In this document: piece after piece, positions 61,494 through 64,000 of the stretch
Position numbering within the stretch: position 1 is the first letter of the stretch
Layout of the letters: each line of letters opens with the position of its first letter
DNA from: Nocardia rhizosphaerihabitans
GTDB lineage: Bacteria; Actinomycetota; Actinomycetes; Mycobacteriales; Mycobacteriaceae
Assembly (NCBI RefSeq): GCF_014646295.1
Contig: NZ_BMNE01000004.1
Coordinates: forward strand, 186,001 to 250,000
DNA length: 64,000 nt
Direction of reading: 5' to 3'
The notes under the pieces: model-generated
Database searches by the model: none
What the model was told of the DNA's origin: nothing
Seen by the model: only the letters and a program-made list of their open reading frames with translations
Position numbers and translations under genes: made by a program

Positions 61494-62651
61494 TCACCGG
61501 CGAACGACGTCGAAGACGAATCCCTCGATCGTGACCCCCGGCGCGAACGAGAACGCGACGCCCGTCGAGACAGGCTTGTCCTCCGCCTGGTGAGCGGCGA
61601 CGCGTTCGAGCACGAAGATCAGCGAGACGCTCGACATGTTTCCGTACTCGGCGAGAACGTCCCAGCTCGTCGACGCGGCTTCCGGCGCGAGGCCGAGCGA
61701 TCGCGCGGATTCGAGCAAGATCTTCGGCCCGCCCGGGTGGATGGCCCACACATCGATGTCGGGCTGACGCAAGCCGTTGCGGCGCAGGACATCTCCGACG
61801 ACGGGAGCGACGCCCTCGTAGATGTAGGTGGGTACGTTCTCGGACAGCTCACACGTGATGGCGTCCTGGTTGACGCCGACCGCGATGCCGTCTTCGGTGC
61901 CCTCGAACAGATGGGTGAATTTGTCCCGGATGACGATCGTCCCGGCAGGAGCCTGCTCCATCCCGCTGTGTGCGCCGATGACGACCGCGCCGCAACCGTC
62001 GCCGAACAGGCTGTGCGTGACCGCGTCGTCGATGGTTTCGACGGGGACGGCATGCACCGAGTTGAGCTCGATGCACATGACCATCGCCTTCTTGCCTGGG
62101 TTGGCCCGGACGAAGTCCGAGGCGGTCCGGATTCCGTTCATGGCTGCCGCGCAGCCCATGAAGTTGACCACCAGGCGAGCGACCGACCGGGGCAGTCCGA
62201 GCTCTTCGACGACCGCGGCATCGACGCCGGGCGCGATGAGTCCGGTGCTCGTGGCGAACACGAGAAGTCCGACGTCGGCGGGGTCGACACCGTCGAGTGC
62301 GCGCCGCGCGACATCGACCGCCAGCGGAACGGCGTGGCGGTAGAACAGGCGCATGCGATCCTGGATCGTCGCCGGTGCGCCGCTGGGCGCGGGTTCGATC
62401 GGGTCGACCGCGAAGCGCCGGGTGTTGATCATGGTCTTGCCGAAGATGCGCCTGACCCGGGTTTGCTGCTCCGGATCGGTGAAGTGCCCGGCCATCCAGT
62501 CCGCCGCGACGGACTGGTCGAGGACCAGGCTGGGCGCACCGGTCGCGGTCGATTCGATGACGGGTACGGTCGGCGGCGCCGTCCGCGTTGTGTGCTCGCG
62601 CGCATGCGCTGCCGTGTGGGTGCGAAGTGCCTGGTCGAGAGCGATTGACAT
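61494..62651 (-). CDS. type III polyketide synthase
   Basis: 385-residue chalcone-synthase-like enzyme. The catalytic triad is Cys167 in VVNFMGCAAAMNG, His305 in VWAIHPGGPKILL and Asn338 in LAEYGNMSSVS. It elongates an acyl-CoA with malonyl units. Starter and ring type cannot be read from sequence. The N-terminal 45 residues are a His/Thr-rich extension. ATG at 62651 is used; the frame is open upstream. No methyltransferase or oxidase is next to it. Confidence 0.88.
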   Translation of the reverse strand: MSIALDQALRTHTAAHAREHTTRTAPPTVPVIESTATGAPSLVLDQSVAADWMAGHFTDPEQQTRVRRIFGKTMINTRRFAVDPIEPAPSGAPATIQDRMRLFYRHAVPLAVDVARRALDGVDPADVGLLVFATSTGLIAPGVDAAVVEELGLPRSVARLVVNFMGCAAAMNGIRTASDFVRANPGKKAMVMCIELNSVHAVPVETIDDAVTHSLFGDGCGAVVIGAHSGMEQAPAGTIVIRDKFTHLFEGTEDGIAVGVNQDAITCELSENVPTYIYEGVAPVVGDVLRRNGLRQPDIDVWAIHPGGPKILLESARSLGLAPEAASTSWDVLAEYGNMSSVSLIFVLERVAAHQAEDKPVSTGVAFSFAPGVTIEGFVFDVVRR

Positions 62652-62755
62652 AGCGCCGTGCTTCCTCGTCTGAGCGATTGGGGGTACTTCAATCGTCGAC
62701 GAGCGAATGTCCCGCAAATAGGCACCCAAGGGGTGTGGAACCCCCACCCGGCGGC

Positions 62756-63625
62756 TCAGGCGGTAGCGACGAAGCCTGCGACGGCGTCGGTGAAGGCGTC
62801 GTTGTCGTCGCCCGCCGCGGTGTGCGCGGCCGCGGTGATCTCGGCCAGGCGGGCGTGCGGTGCCAGGGCGAGGAAGGCGGCCGCGCCTTCGTCGCTGACG
62901 ACATCGGACTTGCCGCCGCGGACCAGCAGGACCGGGATGGTCAGCGCCTCGGCGGCGGCTTCCATCTCGGCGATGCGGGCCTGCGGGTTGTCCTCGAGGC
63001 CGGTGAGCAGGTCGGGGTCCCAGTGCCAGTACCAGCGGCCCTCGCGCTGGCGCAGGTTGCGCAGCAGGCCGTCGGCGTTGTCGGGGCGTGGGCGGTGCGG
63101 GAGGTAGGCGGCGACCGCGTCGGCGACCTGGTCGAGGGTGTCGAAGCCGTCGCGGTGCCTGCCGAGGAAGTCCATGACCCGTTCCACGCCTTTGGATTCC
63201 GAGCGGGGGACGATGTCGACCAGCACCAGGGCGCGGATCGCGTCGCCGCCGGGCGTGGCGGTGGCGAGCAGGCCGGTGATCCCGCCCATGCTGGCACCGA
63301 CGACGACCGCGCCCTCCTCGGGCGTCGCGCCGAGCTGCTCGAGCACCGTCAGCAGATCGCCGACCATCGCGTCGCGGGTGTAGTTACGCGTCGGCGACCA
63401 ATCGCTGTCACCGTGGCCGCGCGCGTCCACCGCGACGACGTGCATGCCCGCCGCCGCCAGCGCTCGACCGGTGCGCTTCCACGAATGCCGGTTCTGTCCG
63501 CCGCCGTGCAGCATCACGACCAGCGGCCCGCCTGGCACTCCGAAACTGTCGGCGACCAGGGTGAGACCGTCGCAACTACGCAACCGCAGCGTCGTCGGTT
63601 CCAGCGGTTCGGTGGAGCTCGGCAT
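62756..63625 (-). CDS. alpha/beta hydrolase
   Basis: 289-residue alpha/beta hydrolase. It has HGGGQNRHSWKRT (oxyanion), the Asp/Gly pattern VDARGHGDSDW, the nucleophile in VVGASMGGITG, an acid in VRGGKSDVVSD and probably the histidine in ITAAAHTAAGDDN. It resembles epoxide-hydrolase or haloperoxidase-type relatives, but the substrate is open. The divergent TetR gene with two perfect palindromes in the gap suggests ligand-controlled expression. ATG at 63625; upstream open frame crosses the operator. Confidence 0.83.
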   Translation of the reverse strand: MPSSTEPLEPTTLRLRSCDGLTLVADSFGVPGGPLVVMLHGGGQNRHSWKRTGRALAAAGMHVVAVDARGHGDSDWSPTRNYTRDAMVGDLLTVLEQLGATPEEGAVVVGASMGGITGLLATATPGGDAIRALVLVDIVPRSESKGVERVMDFLGRHRDGFDTLDQVADAVAAYLPHRPRPDNADGLLRNLRQREGRWYWHWDPDLLTGLEDNPQARIAEMEAAAEALTIPVLLVRGGKSDVVSDEGAAAFLALAPHARLAEITAAAHTAAGDDNDAFTDAVAGFVATA

Positions 63626-63634
63626 GACACCTCC

Positions 63635-63666
63635 TGAACGTTGTTCACTGTGCTGAACGTTGTTCA
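63635..63666. promoter_or_regulatory. tandem palindromic operator for the TetR gene
   Basis: Two exact copies of TGAACGTTGTTCA (63635-63647 and 63654-63666), each a palindrome TGAAC-GTT-GTTCA, start 19 bases apart. They lie just upstream of the hydrolase start and 41 bases before the TetR start. Confidence 0.75.
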
Positions 63667-63707
63667 GAATGTAGCGTGAAGCCCCGATCGAAGGGAAGTG
63701 GGGACCA

Positions 63708-64000
63708 GTGGCCGAAGCGAGCCGGGCGGGGCGTCGAGACGAGATCGCCGAGGCGAAACGCGCCATCATCCTGCGCGCGGCCAGGACGATCTTCGAGGAA
63801 GACGGCGTGGACGCGGCCAATATCCGGGCCATCGCCACCGCCGCCGGCTACACTCCCGGCGCCCTCTACGCGTACTTCCCGAGCAAGGAACACATCTACG
63901 CCGCCCTGCTCGGCGAATCCCTGGAGCGACTCTCGGCCGAGGTGGCGGCGGTGACCGTCCTCGACGACCCCGCCGCCCGCTTCCGAGCCGCGGGCCTGGC
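63708..64000 (+). CDS. TetR-family regulator (3' end outside window)
   Basis: N-terminal 97 residues of a TetR regulator, cut by the window end. It starts at GTG (MAEASRAGRRDEIAEAKRAI). The helix-turn-helix is complete: AARTIFEEDGVDAANIRAIA, then AGYTPGALYAYFPSKEHIYA. Divergent to the alpha/beta hydrolase and probably autoregulated through the palindromes at 63635-63666. Confidence 0.85.
   Translation, partial: MAEASRAGRRDEIAEAKRAIILRAARTIFEEDGVDAANIRAIATAAGYTPGALYAYFPSKEHIYAALLGESLERLSAEVAAVTVLDDPAARFRAAGL

Overview
The window is high-GC chromosomal DNA of a mycolic-acid actinomycete, most likely a Nocardia. The case rests on a complete mce4 steroid-import operon next to its cholesterol side-chain genes, an antigen-85-like mycolyltransferase, WXG100 genes, and many start codons placed 5 to 8 bases after a TANNNT promoter element (leaderless messages). 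Genus is an inference from gene content; no rRNA is present.

Region 1 (1-20451) is the steroid block: an ECF sigma factor and a VOC protein, then divergent echA19/fadD19, a flavin monooxygenase with its divergent TetR regulator, a Doc-type toxin-antitoxin pair, fadE27-fadE26, fdxD-hsd4A, and yrbE4A-yrbE4B-mce4A-F-mam4A-mam4B in one tightly overlapping operon. Four KstR-type boxes mark the promoters. Together these genes import sterols, activate the side chain (FadD19), dehydrogenate it (FadE26/27), hydrate it (EchA19) and oxidise it (Hsd4A), with FdxD as a likely electron carrier.

Region 2 (20487-27089) holds a two-component system facing the mce4 operon, trehalose-phosphate synthase otsA with a small conserved partner, an alpha/beta hydrolase, an orphan mbtH, a tRNA-Thr(TGT) and a secreted beta-propeller-like protein.

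Region 3 (27117-30238) is an accessory island of lower GC and visible decay: an HTH antitoxin-like gene with a broken partner, a frameshifted WXG100 gene, a WXG100-toxin remnant with an immunity-like gene, a second orphan toxin tail with its own immunity-like gene, and a diverged second copy of the HTH gene's 3' end at the junction.

Region 4 (30350-56775) is the purine neighbourhood (purD, purB, purS-purQ, purL) mixed with housekeeping genes: two HIT proteins, a PH-domain protein, an M23 peptidase, an aminotransferase, a TetR, a mycolyltransferase homologue, a DUF2330 protein, an S9 oligopeptidase, a DUF2334 protein, a glutamate decarboxylase/antiporter system with an accessory membrane protein and an M20 dipeptidase, a metallo-beta-lactamase-fold protein, an AmiC-like binding protein with a divergent MarR, an M18 aminopeptidase and a GT87 transferase. 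Two copies of a long hairpin repeat lie directly after purQ and after marR.

Region 5 (56795-64000) carries two Abhydrolase_9 membrane proteins around a YiaAB protein, a CPBP protease, a stand-alone type III polyketide synthase, an alpha/beta hydrolase and a divergent TetR cut by the window end.
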